The notes under the pieces are model-generated. The model was not told the DNA's origin. It searched no databases and saw only the letters and a program-made list of their open reading frames with translations. From assembly GCA_002778195.1 (NCBI GenBank), contig PCDI01000015.1:366366-430365 (forward strand): a DNA stretch of 64,000 nt, in the 5' to 3' direction. Each line of letters starts with the position of its first letter. The stretch's first letter is position 1. A program made the position numbers and the translations under genes. Below are positions 44,024 to 55,783 of the stretch, one piece after another. The stretch comes from Raffaelea ambrosiae. Taxonomy: Eukaryota > Ascomycota > Sordariomycetes > Ophiostomatales > Ophiostomataceae.

Positions 44024-46187
44024 CTTTTTTTTTCTCCTCTTCTACCCTTCTTGCGTTTGTCTTGTGTTTCTCTATTTTTGTCTGCGGACCAGCCCAACTG
44101 GCTTCCCTGGTCTGGTCCTACAGCAAGACTTGCATTTTCAATGGGTTGCCGATCAATGCGGAAAGAGGCTCGGCTTTGCAATTTTCGAGAGAAGGTGTCT
44201 TCACTTGGAGAAGCAGGACCCCTTCCTGCCGATGCTGACTTCATCTCGCACGCCTCCTGCCTACATCAAGCTCGCCACCGACAGGTGGTCGCTGATTCCA
44301 GAGCCGTCAAAGTTGCACTCGCAACCCGCTTCCTCCGTGTCGTTGTCTCCCCACACATGGGGGAGGCTGCCCTGTATCCCTTGCTTACTGCATCCATCGT
44401 CAGCACGGCAAGCAACATTTACTGTACATACACGATACACACGGCAAGAGATGTCCCATTTTTGGCGGCTCACAAATTAGGATACGAGAAGCACCTGTCT
44501 GGGCTGCACAGCTTTCGGCCGCAAAGATGGCTCTTCTCGTCCTGCCCACGGCACAGCATAGGAGGCGAGTCACAATGCTCGGCAGATACACCACACATGT
44601 CCGTCCAGGCACCGAGAAAAGCTTCCAAAAGCATACTCGTGTATAGTTCACCTGCCACCCTTTGGGGGGGAAAGGGGGACTTTGGGATATGATGTTTCAG
44701 TCGACATCCAGCATGTTGGCAGCAAGTGTCCAACGTGTCCAAACGTCCAAAACGTCCCAAAGTGTCTAAAAAACGAGTGCGCGTGCATGTCTCCGAGAAA
44801 ACCAATATCCGCTCTCTGATCGCATCAGGCCAACGGTGCCCTTTTGCAAACAAACGGGTCCCCCCCTCACACTCGGCACCGCCCTGAGGAACCAGGCCAC
44901 CTCGCCGGCCTCGTTGCATGGTTGGGCGATTGTTTCTTTTTTTTTTTCGTCGTTTGTGTGAATTATTGGCTGCCAAGGAGTCCACTACGTTGCAATTTTA
45001 GGTAATCGCGAACTTCTCTCTGCGAGCCACCCAATTCCGGAAGGCGCGTCCCCCCTCGTTCGTCTTGTCCCCCCTTCCATTTTCATCTGCTCTCTCTCTC
45101 GCCTCGTCTCGTTTTGCTCTTTCCGGGGGAGCCTGGACGGAGCTCGGAGCCAATGGTTTTCTGTCCCAGCACGGAATTAGGAACTGGTGGGGATCGAAAT
45201 AGCTAGCCCCACTACTAGGTAGCCAATTAGCCTTAAATGAAGACCCCCCTCTCTGCGAAAGAGATGCCTAAAAAAAACAAGCAAGTATGATTCCAAAATT
45301 CGGCCTACGACGGTACCGAGAAGACTCTGCGCCCACTCTCCTCTAAGCCCACTGAAGCTCTGATTGCGCACGGCAGGGATAGGGGTGTTGGTGGAGTCTC
45401 CGAACCAATGACTGCTGATGCTTGGTATTCGTTGCTCCGTACCACTGGTCACTCCCACGCATCTGCTGTTAGTCGACGACTGGCCAATGAGCACGGCTGT
45501 GTGGTAACTAGTTACTATGTATATGGGCAAGGTCTGGGCAGCGCCTCCCCAAGTTCACGCCCATCACAAAGCACTCGCCTTCTCAACTTTGACTTTGCCC
45601 TTGTCTAGAGCTTCTCTGTTCTTTGTCGCCTGTTCCATTCTGTTCAGGGATTCAGTTTGTATCATCTTATCATTTTATTCTATTGTTTTGTTCCATGTCC
45701 GCGCTGTCTACGTTTCAGATGGCATGGATGCAGATTGCCCTCACCAGCCTGTCTTGGCCCAACTCGCCTCTACCAAGAAACGCAATGTTTGAGAATCTGC
45801 CTTGCCCAGTTGGTTCTCCCAGCTCTTTCCTTATCTCTGCGCTTCTTTGCACAGGCGGGGAGCAGCCAGCCTTGCACGGCCAGCGATTGGGCGGTTGGCA
45901 AGTGTGGCGTGCATATTTTGAGGCCGACCGCAGGCTGGTCGCATGAGGCCCTCAGTGGCACAGCCAACAAGCAAACAAAAGACTGAGCAGCAGCATGTAA
46001 ACGAATCAGTAAGCGACCTCTTCATGCGCACGGAATTTTGTGTTTCTATTGTATTCGAAACAAACGGGCCGAAAGGGCCCTCTTGTAGAGCTATATATTC
46101 CAGAAGAGTGTGCCATCCCCAACGTCACCGTGAACACACTCATCTCTCCAAACTCGGACCGCCAACCTCGGACTGCCAGCCTCGAGC
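44024..46187. other. intergenic region up to the dynamin gene
   Basis: No convincing gene in about 2.1 kb. T-rich and CT-rich stretches and short frames only. The minus frame at 45177-45530 (117 codons) has no family features. Confidence 0.45.
46092..46098 (+). promoter_or_regulatory. TATA-like element of the dynamin gene
   Basis: TATATAT about 90 nt upstream of the ATG at 46188. Placement is plausible but unproven. Confidence 0.4.
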
Positions 46188-48955
46188 ATGCTCCAAAACT
46201 TTCTCCGAACACGCCAAGCTCCTCCGCAAGAAATCCCCGTTCCCGAAATGTCTCCTCAAGAGCACACAAGCCTGGGCAACCAAGCCATCCTCAAGAAGAT
46301 CGATACGCTTCGGGAGATCAACATCGGCACCTCGATCCCGCTGCCGCAGGTGAGAGCAGCTGCTCCCCAAGAGACGCATGGGAACGCATCGTCTAGCTAC
46401 TAACCCCTCGTTGCAGATCATCGTGGTCGGCGACCAGTCGTCGGGAAAGAGTTCTGTCCTGGAAAGCCTGACTGGCTTCTCGTTCCCGCACGCAGCTGGG
46501 CTCTGCACGCGCTATGCGACCCAGATCACTTGCTCACGCGAGCCTGTCAAGCGGGTTGCCATCTCGATCATTCCCCGTCCCAGTGCCGGCGATGTGCTCA
46601 AGTCTCGTCTCCAGAACTTCCGCCGGGAGCTCCCCGACATGTCCAGTGACAAGTTCAACGTAAAGCTCGCTGAGATCTTTGAAGAGGTATGTCCCCTCTG
46701 TTTTGCCATGGCGTTTCCTTGGCGTTTCCTTGGCGTTTCCTTGGCGTCGTCTTGTGCTGATACTCTCTGCTCCAGGCGAACTCGGCCATGGGAATCAGCA
46801 CCACGGCCGGTGCGAACGACGGTCTGCCCGCTTTCAGCGAAGACATTCTGAAGATCGAAATCTTTGGCCCCGAGGTAAAGCATCGGCCGATGCCAATCCA
46901 GTCCTTCTTTTCTCTTCTTTCGTTTTCGGTTGTGCGAGCAAAGTTCCAAAAATTCTCATACCGCATCATAGCAAATTCATCTCACGGTCATTGACGTTCC
47001 TGGAATCTTCCGCGTCGCCACGGAAGGTGAGGAGGAGAGGAGCTCCTTTCCACACTGACCGAGCATGTTCTGATCACTTTGTTTGTAGGCCTCACCACGG
47101 ACAGCGATGTCCTGCTCATCCGAAACATGGTCAAGCGCTATATGGAAGATCGTCGCACAATGTATGTTGGCCCCCTGCAGTCTCTCCTGTTCTCCCTCTC
47201 TCTCTCTCTCTCTATCCCCGCCATCGTCTAACCGTGCCTGTTTTGTTGTTCAGCATTCTCGCCGTCATCCCATGCAACGTCGATACGGCCACCCAGGAAA
47301 TTCTAAAGTTGGCCGAGGAAGCTGACCCGGCGGGCAGCCGCACCATGGGCGTCCTCACCAAGCCTGATCTTGCTACGGAAATCGTGACCCAGAACATGGT
47401 GATCGACCTCGTCCTGGGACGTCGGAACAAACTCAATCTGGGCTACTTCGTGGTCAAGAACCGTAGTGGCGACGATAGCTCATCCACCAAGGAAGAGTGT
47501 CTGGCAGCCGAAAAGGCTTTCTTTTCGGCGCCTCCATGGGTGTCCGTGGCGGGCCACTGTGGCGTTGAGTGCCTGAGGGGCCGGCTGAGCCAGCTCTTGC
47601 ACCAAATTTCCAAGCGTGAGCTGCCCAAAGTCAAGTCTGACGTGGATAATGAGATCCGCAAGTGCAAAAAAAATCTGGCCGCCCTGGGCCCGTCTAGAGC
47701 CGATGCGGGCGTCCAGCGAGAGTTTCTCAGTGGCATAGCCATGCGCATGCAAGAAGTTGTCGAGCGTGCTCTCAACGGCCACTATGCCAGCGACAGTATG
47801 TTCCGCGTATCAAATCGATTCAAGCTGGTCACCAAAGTGAGGAAGGTGAACGAAACCTTTTCTGATGTCTTCAAGGAGAGGGGCCACTATCAATGCTTCG
47901 GGGACAAAGACAAGGATGACGTTGGGAAGAATACGGGAAAACGGGAAGGCGAGAAATTCTCGTTTGATATCCCTTTGGACCTGCACGATGAGCTACAGGA
48001 CATCATTGCCATTGATGACGATGAATGCCCTCCGCCTTTGGAAGGCCCGATGACGCCTCTGATCAAAGGGGTGTACGAGTCCAGTCGCGGCCCAGAGCTA
48101 GGCACGGTAAGGCAATTCAAATAGCCGAAGTGTGAGGGCGAAAAAAAAGGAAAAAAAGAAGAAAAGAAGAGAAGAAAAAAAATCTTCAAAACACCACGCT
48201 GACACAAATTTTTCTTTCTTTTTTTTTCTCAGTTCAACGGCGATATCCTCGCTGCAGCTTTTGAAGTCGCCACACAGAAGTGGGAAAGCCTCGTGGTCTC
48301 CCACACGAGCAAGGTCATTGTGTTGGTGCATGACTTCGTCTTCAATCTCTTGGGCGAGCTCTGCCCGGATGAGAGCGTGTGCGGCCAGATCTGGGACAAC
48401 CTGCTGCGCGACGATCTGTGTGAGCAGTACTGCCGGGCCATGAAGCACGCACGCTTCCTGCTCAGCATTGAGCGCAACACCCGCCCGACCACGTTCAACC
48501 AGGACTTCAACAGCATCCTCATGGGCAAGCGCCAGGACCGCACCAACAGTGTGCTCCGCGCCCAAGCCGTGCACAAGGACCCCGAAATGCCCGGAGGGCG
48601 CGTAGGGTTCGACAGGAGCCCGCTGTATGTGCCGCTCCAGAAGCTCGGCCAGCTCAGCGGCGACAAGAACAGCCTCGAGCAGATCTGCGAGGACATCCTC
48701 GACACCCTCGAGAGCTACTACGAGGTGGCCCGCAAGCGCTTCGTCGACACCATCTGCCAGCAGGTCGTGTCCCACTACTTGCTCGACGGCCCCGACAGCC
48801 CGCTCAAGATTATGAGCGTCAAGCGCGTGCTGCAGCTGACGAACGACGAGCTGGAGATGATTGCCGGCGAGGACGCCATGACAAAGCATCAGCGCCAGGA
48901 GCTGGCGCAGGAGCTGGAGCGCTTGGAGAAGGCGGCCAAGGTGCTGCGGGCGTGA
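46188..48955 (+). CDS. Mx-type dynamin superfamily GTPase
   Basis: Large GTPase of the short, Mx-like dynamin class; such proteins oligomerise on membranes. Seven exons (46188-46349, 46417-46686, 46776-46874, 46972-47026, 47089-47161, 47254-48106, 48233-48955) give 744 residues with every junction in frame. GTPase motifs: P-loop GDQSSGKSS (about 59-67), switch-I threonine in LCTRYATQ, DVPG, and TKPD. A helical middle/stalk region follows, and residues about 650-744 (from EQICEDILDTLESYY) form the GTPase effector domain. There is no PH domain or proline-rich tail, so this is neither classical endocytic dynamin nor a typical Vps1. Five introns interrupt the GTPase domain, one just before the P-loop. 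Cellular role cannot be told from sequence. It converges with the eRF3 gene. Confidence 0.93.
46710..46742. repeat. three 11-bp tandem repeats inside dynamin intron 2
   Basis: The unit GGCGTTTCCTT is repeated three times within the intron 46687-46775. Confidence 0.9.
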
Positions 48956-49737
48956 TTGTGCGGTGCTTGGTTCACTGGTACGGGTGAAGATGGGGACACG
49001 GAAGAGAAAGTTGTGTGCCATGTAAGACGGGGTGAATTGGAGTGGAAATTGACCGAGAATTCCGGGGTTGTTGTTGTTGTTTTTGTTTTTGTTTTTATTT
49101 TTATTTTTATTTTTATTTTTTGGCGAGTTGTTCAGTTTCATGCTGCTGCAGCGGACCAATGGATTTTAGGCGGAGAGAAAAAAGGGCAAGCATCGAGCCG
49201 AAAGCAATTCGGGGTTCAGAGACATTGTCGGAAGGTGCGACCTCTTACTGGCTCTCATAGACTTTGTTCACAGATAGGAGGAAACCGCGGCTTGCCAGCG
49301 CATTCACAAAGAGATGAGAAAGATCCATTCCTACCCATTGCATATTCTTTCTATGGCAGTCACAACGTCTGCCAGTGGTGATCCGGCGAAAAAAAAAAAA
49401 AAAAGAGACAAGATGCTGGATGCAGCTCTGTACCACCCTTGAAAAGCTGCGGCCGAACAAAATCAAAGGAGTATTGTCCCACTATCCATTCAACCGTTCA
49501 TTCCCTCTGTTTCTTTGGTTTTTTTTTTGTCTTGTTTTGTTTCATTCGTCGTTCTCAAACAAAAGTTCCCCATTTTGTGTCCACATAGTGAAAAAAGCCC
49601 AGGCTGTCCCAAAACAGCCACCTGGCCTGCTTTCAGTTCAGCCTCCGTTTTTTTTCTGTTTTTTTTTTCTGTTCAAGCCTATCTATCCATGTGCCGTTCG
49701 AGCGTCAAAGTGCAGTTCACCCCCTGGTGTCCATCAC
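48956..49737. other. convergent 3' region between dynamin and eRF3 genes
   Basis: No gene. Contains a (TTTTTG/TTTTTA)n stretch at about 49070-49120 and poly-A/poly-T runs, and should hold both terminators. Confidence 0.5.
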
Positions 49738-52195
49738 TTAAGCGGTGTCGTCCTTGATCAGCTTGATGATCTTGCCAATGGCAATGGTTTGACCCTGGAT
49801 GCGTTAGTGTATGACGACTCTCTATATATATATGCATGCATATATTCTTGGAAACGCGTACCTGATCACGAAGAGTGAAACGACCCAGCTGCGGGTAGTC
49901 CTCGAAGCGCTCCACGCACACGGAGCCGGCACCGCCGGTCACCTGCAGACGCGCAATGATGCTGTCGCCCTTGCGGGCGTGCGACGGCGGCAGCTTGCTC
50001 TTGCGGCCGGTGCCCTTCTGCAGCTTGTGCAGCAGCGCCGAGAAGGTGACCTCCTCGATGGCCGCGTGCACGTGCAGGACGCAGTTGTAGCCGGCGGTCA
50101 GGATGCTCTTGAGCTCGAGGATGCGGACCTGGGCCTCGAACGAGGCGACGTTGTGGACGAGGCGCTTGGGCGAGCACAGCACGAAGCCCGGCAGGATGTC
50201 CTCCTCCTCGATGCCGCGGAGGCGCAGACGCACCTGGTCGCCGCACTGGGCAATGGCCATCTCCTCCTCGGTCTCGCCGTACACGGTGGTGATGTCCACG
50301 CTGACCTTGTTGGGCATCATGACGAGGCCCATGCCCTTCTTGACCACGCCGGCCTCGATCTTGCCCTCGACCATGGTGCCCATGTCGCGGTACTTGCCGC
50401 CAATGGCCATCATAAAGGGCGCGTTGACCTTGCGCTCGAGCGCCTTCATGCCGTCCAGGTACTCGAGCAGCGACGGGCCGTCGTACCAGTCGGCGACGCC
50501 CTTGGGGATGCGGTCCTTGATGTTCATCGTCTGCTGCGCGGCGATGGGCATGAAGAACACGTCCGTCTTGAGGTTGTAGCCCGTGCCCTTGAGGAACTGC
50601 GACAGCCGGGTCGTGCACTCCTTGTACCGGTCCTGCGACCACTCCACCGTCGGGTCGTCCATCTTGTTGATCGCCACGATCAGCTTGTTGACGCCCTGCG
50701 TCTTGGCCAGCATCGCGTGCTCGCGCGTCTGCCCGCCCTTCTCGAAGCCCGTCTCGTACTCGCCCTTGCGCGCCGAGATCACCAGGATGCCCACGTCCGC
50801 CTGCGACGCGCCGCCAATCATGTTGGGCACGTACGTCTTGTGGCCCGGCGCGTCCAGGATGCTGTACCGCCGCTTCTCCGTCTCAAAGAAGCCGCGCCCC
50901 ACCTCGACCGTCTTGCCCTTGGACCGCTCCTCGTTGGTCAGGTCCAGCGCCCACGACAGGTACCACGTCTCGCGGCCCATCTCCTTGGCCTCCCGCTTGT
51001 ACTTGTCCATCGTCCGCTGGTCCACCATGCCCGTCGCGTACAGGATCGACCCGCCCAGCGTCGACTTGCCCGCGTCCACGTGCCCAATGAAGATGATGTT
51101 GACGTGCTCCTTGCCGTAGATCTCCTTCAGCGTCTCCTCGTCCACGTCCGCCGCCTGCTCCTTCTGCACCGCGTCCACGTCGCGCTTGGCCGCCGCCGCC
51201 GCCGCCGCCCCGCCTCGCGACGGGCTGGACCGCCCGGACGACGGAGTCGGCGACGTCTTGCCGCTGGCCGTCGTCGTGCTGGCGCCCGTCTTCTCAATGG
51301 CCTTGGTCGCCGTGGCCTTGGCGCCCGCCTCGGCCGACGCGGCGGTTGCCGCTGCCGCTGCCGCTGCCGCCTCCTTCTTCGGCGTGTCCTCCTTCTTGGG
51401 CGCCTCCTCCTTCTTGGCCGGCGCGGGCGTGCCGATCGACAGCACCTTGGCGGCCTTGGGCTTGGCCGCCGCTGCCGTGTCGCCGCCGATGCTCAGGACC
51501 TTGGCGCCGATGTTCCCAGCCGGCTTGGCCGGGGTGGCCGAGGCAGCCGGCGCAGTCGCAGAAGAGGAGGCCGCTGCTGGGGCCGCCGGGGTGGTCGCTG
51601 CCGGCTCGTTCGTGCGCTTGGCAATCGTGGGAGGCGCTCTGGACGAGAACTGGCCGCCGGCGCCGCCGCGCTGCGACTGCTGCTGCTGGTAGCCGCCGCG
51701 GTACTGGTCTGCGTTGCACAATTAGCAAAATGAAAAGAAGGAACCCCCCCAAAAGACTCCCTCCCCCAAAACAAAAGTCCCGTTTCTTCCCTCTCTCGAC
51801 GGAGGCCAACACCTACTGTATCCTTGGTTGTAGCCGCCGCCCTGGTTGCCGTACACGGCGCCGTAGCCTCCTGCTCCTTGCTGCTGCTGGCCGTACTGGT
51901 CGAAGCCTTGCTGCTGCTGGCCGTATTGCTGGTAGCCGCCGTAGCCCTGGTTGTAGTATTGCTGCTGCTGCTGGTACTGCGGCACAAAGTTGTTGCCGTA
52001 TGGCTGGCCGGGGTTGAAGGACGCTGCGCCCGGCTGGAACGTCGCAGCACCGGCATGGAAGTTCCCGCCGCCGCGCCCACCGCCGCGACCGCCGCCACGG
52101 CCGCCGCGGCCGCCCAGGTTCATCTGCTGGGTTTGCCGTGACAGGTTGTCGTCCTGTGCCGCCGGGTCGTCTTCCCAGGAATTGAGGTGCGACAT
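49738..52195 (-). CDS. sup35: translation termination factor eRF3 (Sup35)
   Basis: GTPase that partners eRF1 to release the peptide at stop codons in the cytoplasm. Exons 52195-51817, 51708-49862 and 49794-49738 give 760 residues. N-terminus: Asp-rich start, RGG repeats, then a Gln/Tyr/Gly/Asn-rich prion-like region (QQQQ, YNQGYGGYQ). Middle: Ala/Lys/Glu-rich charged M region. C-terminus: EF1A-like GTPase with GHVDAGKST (about 335-343), DAPGH and NKMD, then the beta-barrel domains. The final 18 residues (GQTIAIGKIIKLIKDD...) lie in a separate 57-nt exon, recovered by splicing GTACGC to CCAG; reading through the intron instead gives an unconserved tail. The N-terminal exon is joined through NQY, keeping the Q-rich run continuous. 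It is divergent from the Yrb30-like gene. Confidence 0.96.
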
Positions 52196-52999
52196 TGTTG
52201 CTGGGAGATGGGGGAGGGTGTGCTTGACGAGCAAAGGGGAACAGCCTGGTGTTTTCGTGTGATCTCGTGTAGTCCCGAGGCGCTGTCGATGAGGACCGTG
52301 TCTTGGCAGGCGAACAGACAAGAGGCGTTGCTTCAAAGACCACACTTTCCAGGCACAACCACCAAGAGAAAATAACGTGGCGAAGTCCAGGCGGCACTTG
52401 TCTTGTCGCTAAGGCTCCGGTGACTCACCGCTCTGGCAGAATCGGGGCAATGCGAGCGAGCGTCTGTGTGTGTGCTCACTGGACGAGGGGGAAGGTTGCC
52501 TGGAATGGTGCGATTCCAGTCGTCAGTGTGCAGCGAGAGAGGCTCGGGGTTGTTCGTTGTCTTCTCTACGTTTAAATTCAAGGCGGTTCCTAGTCGTATT
52601 TTTTTTTTTAAAGATTTTGCCCCGCCATGGAGTTGCAGCCCGAAGTCGTGTGGTGGTAAAAAGCTCTGAGCAGGAAAAGTGGGCCGGTCTTACTGTGCAG
52701 ATTGCAATTGCGAGAAACAGTGTACAATTGCCTAGTGGCCAAAGCACCAGGTCAAGCACAAGTACAGGCTGAAGAGTGGACGAGTGGGGCTATGACGACA
52801 CAGCGTGGCGGGGAAGCGCACAGTCCACTGGCGCCCCTGAAGGGAGGCATGCTTTTGACACACTGTGCCGGTACCTGTCCCAATAACTAACACGGCCATT
52901 TCAGTATGGTCCTACAGCATTCTTCCCTGTTTGCAGCTCTCGTGTTACCCTGTTCTCTACCTTTTTTTTTTTTTACCACCATGGAAGAGAACCGCAGAA
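52196..52999. other. bidirectional promoter region, eRF3 / Yrb30-like
   Basis: About 800 bases between divergent start codons. There is a T-rich run (about 52599-52610) and a pyrimidine tract just before the Yrb30-like ATG. No further gene is supported. Confidence 0.5.
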
Positions 53000-55032
53000 A
53001 TGGATGCATTCCTAGCCCGGCTGGGTGTCCAGGCCGTCAACTATGCGATGCGCTGCGGGATAGCCCTCACCTCGACCTTTGCCTTGCAGCAGTGCTCACG
53101 ACTTCTGAAGACGGTCGACAACAAAGCCCAGCATGCTGAACTGCAAGCACTGCAGAAGATCCTAGACAACAAAATCAAGGTGGGACACGATGTGAAGAAA
53201 ATGCAAAGCATGCTTTACTGGACGGCTATCTGACAGGCACCGACAGATCATCTCGCCGGCTCTGGACCTCATCGAGTTTAGGTGTGTAAGCTGTCTCGTT
53301 CTCTTTTCTGTGTCTATCCCCTGTCAGGCTCTGCTTGTCGCTAACCTACGCCCCTAGATCCGGACGCGGAAATGTGTTTCTGGGGAATGCCGTCACGCTG
53401 GCCAAGGCCCTGCAGAGGGACATCGTGGCTCTGGGGAAGCGGCTGGAGAACGCTGCAGCGGCCGAAGAGCTTGCTCGAGCCAGCAACGCCAGGGACACCA
53501 ATGCTGAACAGCAGCAGGCAGAATTACTCGGAATCACAGACGAGATCAAGGGCTTGCTCGTGCGCATTGACGGCGACATCCCCCTCATCCAGCTGGCCAT
53601 CACGGCCTCCGGAGAAAGCCTCTCGACATCTCTGCCGGCAACCATATCCCCCTCGCGCCTGCTCCAGTCGAGCATGCTTCTCATGGTCGGCGACACGCAG
53701 TTTGCCACTGACCCAACTCGGTCAGTACAGATCGGACCTTCGTTCACCTTGTCTCTGTATATGCTTTTCGTAGGCCACTCGGTCCCGGCTACTGCAGGAG
53801 CCTCGCATCCAGAGGGGCATGGGGAAGCCGACAATAGTCAGCCATATGGCCTGGGCGAAGGAGAGAGGAAGCCGATCTGGCAGGAGGTTCTGCACAAGTC
53901 GCGTGTTCGGCTGTGTCGCACACCACTGCACTGGGAGTTTGACCCCCAAGTGGGCTACCGTCCTCGGGCAGGCGCAGCAGCATCGTCGCCGTCGACGAAT
54001 ATCATCCTGTCGGGCACAGATGCCGCTTCGTATTGGCCGGTCGACGAGTACGCTTACCATCTTGAAATGCTCGAGGATCTCGACGATGGACGTGTCCATG
54101 ACAGCGACGGCCAGGGCAGCTGCAAGTTCGATAGCATACGCCGGGCCGGCATCCGGGAGTCGATCCCCATCCGCCAGATATCCAAGATTTTCTACACAGA
54201 TACCGGACGCATCTTGAACATTGGCAGCGCCGGTGATTTTGATAACAACCCCGTTCTTCTCCTGAAAAGAGATGTGGGCTCTGCATCCTCACCCCGGACG
54301 ATGAAACGCTTTGCATCGCAGCTGCAGAATGATGAGCTTGGCCTAGAGGCAGCTGGGCAAGGGGACGCGTCCTTTGCCGAGCCAACTCTCTCGGAAGAAC
54401 AGGACGACATTGACAGGCAGCTGAGGGGAGAGAGCGAGGTGCCCAGTCTCGACCACGCCGACGCCGACTCCCCAACGACAGCGAGCGCAGACCAAGCAGA
54501 GGACCGTGCCAAGTGGAAGTTTCCGCAGCACTTGGACCCAGAGTGGCTGGCACTGGAAGTCTTTGTGGAGGATGCCGACGACGGGGAGTCGTCGTCTTCG
54601 TTTGACGAAGAGGGCGCCGTGACTTCGGAGCGAACAAGCAGAGCCCGGCATGCCAAAAAGAGCTCCTCTGTGGACTCGTGCCTCGTGGACCAGCTGCACA
54701 ACATCTCCGTATCGGGCAGGCCAGCCACAGACCACCAAAGCCCGGATTCTGCACAGCGCATGCACACAGAAGAGAGCGCCGCGTCGTTCGCTGCGCGATC
54801 GCCATTTGGCGCCGTCACGTCATCTCTGTCGCTGCTGGAGATGCTGATTCGGCTGACCAGCCTGCAAGAGTTCCAGCAGACATCGCACCTGTCGATTCCC
54901 GACCATATCCTGACCTTTTTCTTGGAGGAGACGTCGACGACGGGATTGCGCGGCGATGCACGCTGGCAGGCCAAGCAGGCGGCCAAGCAGAGGGTGGGCT
55001 TTGACCCCTATACGGACACGCCGACCAAGTGA
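53000..55032 (+). CDS. Yrb30-like RanGTP-binding protein
   Basis: Member of the fungal Ran-binding family named for yeast Yrb30, which binds RanGTP and acts in nucleocytoplasmic transport. Exons 53000-53179, 53247-53281 and 53358-55032 give 629 residues. The short middle exon (35 nt) is needed to join LDNKIK to IISPALDLIEF and RSGRGNVFLGNAVTLAKAL, the expected family sequence. Recognisable blocks: N-terminal MDAFLARLGVQAVNYAMR, SLSTSLPATISPSRLLQSS, VQIGPSFTLSLYMLF, and EFAYHL-like followed by the SIPIRQISKIFYTDTGRILNIG segment and LLLKRDV. The C-terminal half is acidic and low-complexity, ending in a conserved SLLEMLIRLTSLQEF helix. Identification rests on family sequence I recall, not on a search. 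The first donor (GTGGGA) is weak, but phase and protein continuity support it. Confidence 0.88.
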
Positions 55033-55783
55033 AGCGTGCGCGGGTGTCAGAGGAGAGATGTGTTCTGCAAACAGAGAAAGTATCACGGGCTGCACGGGCT
55101 GTACGGATTGCACGCATGGCGCGAAGGCGAAGGATGCAAGCCGCGACTTTTTTTTATTGTTTGGGCTGCACAGATCAGAGCCACGTGAACACAGCCCTGG
55201 GTGCAGCTGGAGCCATAGCCAAAAAAAAAAAAAAAAAGCACTGTATTGGCAGAGAAGATAGGCAGCCGAAGACAACAAGACTACAGAAGGGGTACGGCGA
55301 GTTACAGGGCCTGTGGGAAATTGGACTCTGTAATTTCAGCGAGACGGGGGTCCCACACCCCCCTCCTGTAATCCTCCTCCCAAGCCTCCCCAAGCCTCCC
55401 AACGAGATAAACAAAGCGGGCGCAGGTACCCTGTACATGCTTGCCACCCGCGAGGCCTTAACGCCGCTAGCGTTGCTCAGCAGCAAGGGGCTGTTTACTG
55501 TCGCAGCACCGACCGCTGCTAGCCAATGGGAGCCACTGAACGCCAACGAAGGGCCCAATGACGCAGTTTGGGGCAAGGCCAGCGGAATTCTCGAGACACA
55601 GAGCTTCCAGTTTTGGTTTTGGCCTGAGAAGGGCGCTTTTTTCACGACACGAGAGTCGACTTTTGCGACACACACAACCACGAGCCCCGCGACGGGTATA
55701 AAAGCGCGACAGACACTCCTTGAACTCGGGAGAATCTTCGACTTGTATCTTCTCTTTTTCTCTCTTCATTCTGCCTGACTCCG
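55033..55783. other. promoter region of the Uls1-like gene
   Basis: About 750 bases holding the 3' flank of the Yrb30-like gene and the promoter of the next. It has a T run, an A run (about 55220-55236), GCCTCCCCAA-type repeats (about 55383-55400) and a clear TATA box at 55697. No gene. Confidence 0.5.
55697..55703 (+). promoter_or_regulatory. TATA box of the Uls1-like gene
   Basis: TATAAAA in gggTATAAAAgcg, 87 nt before the proposed ATG at 55784, followed by a CT-rich stretch where transcription would begin. Confidence 0.6.

Noticed and set aside
45177..45530. 117-codon minus frame upstream of the dynamin gene
   Set aside because: No recognisable family and no promoter or intron support; likely chance.
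49811..51733. 640-codon plus-strand frame
   Set aside because: Antisense of eRF3, low-complexity Arg/Leu translation.
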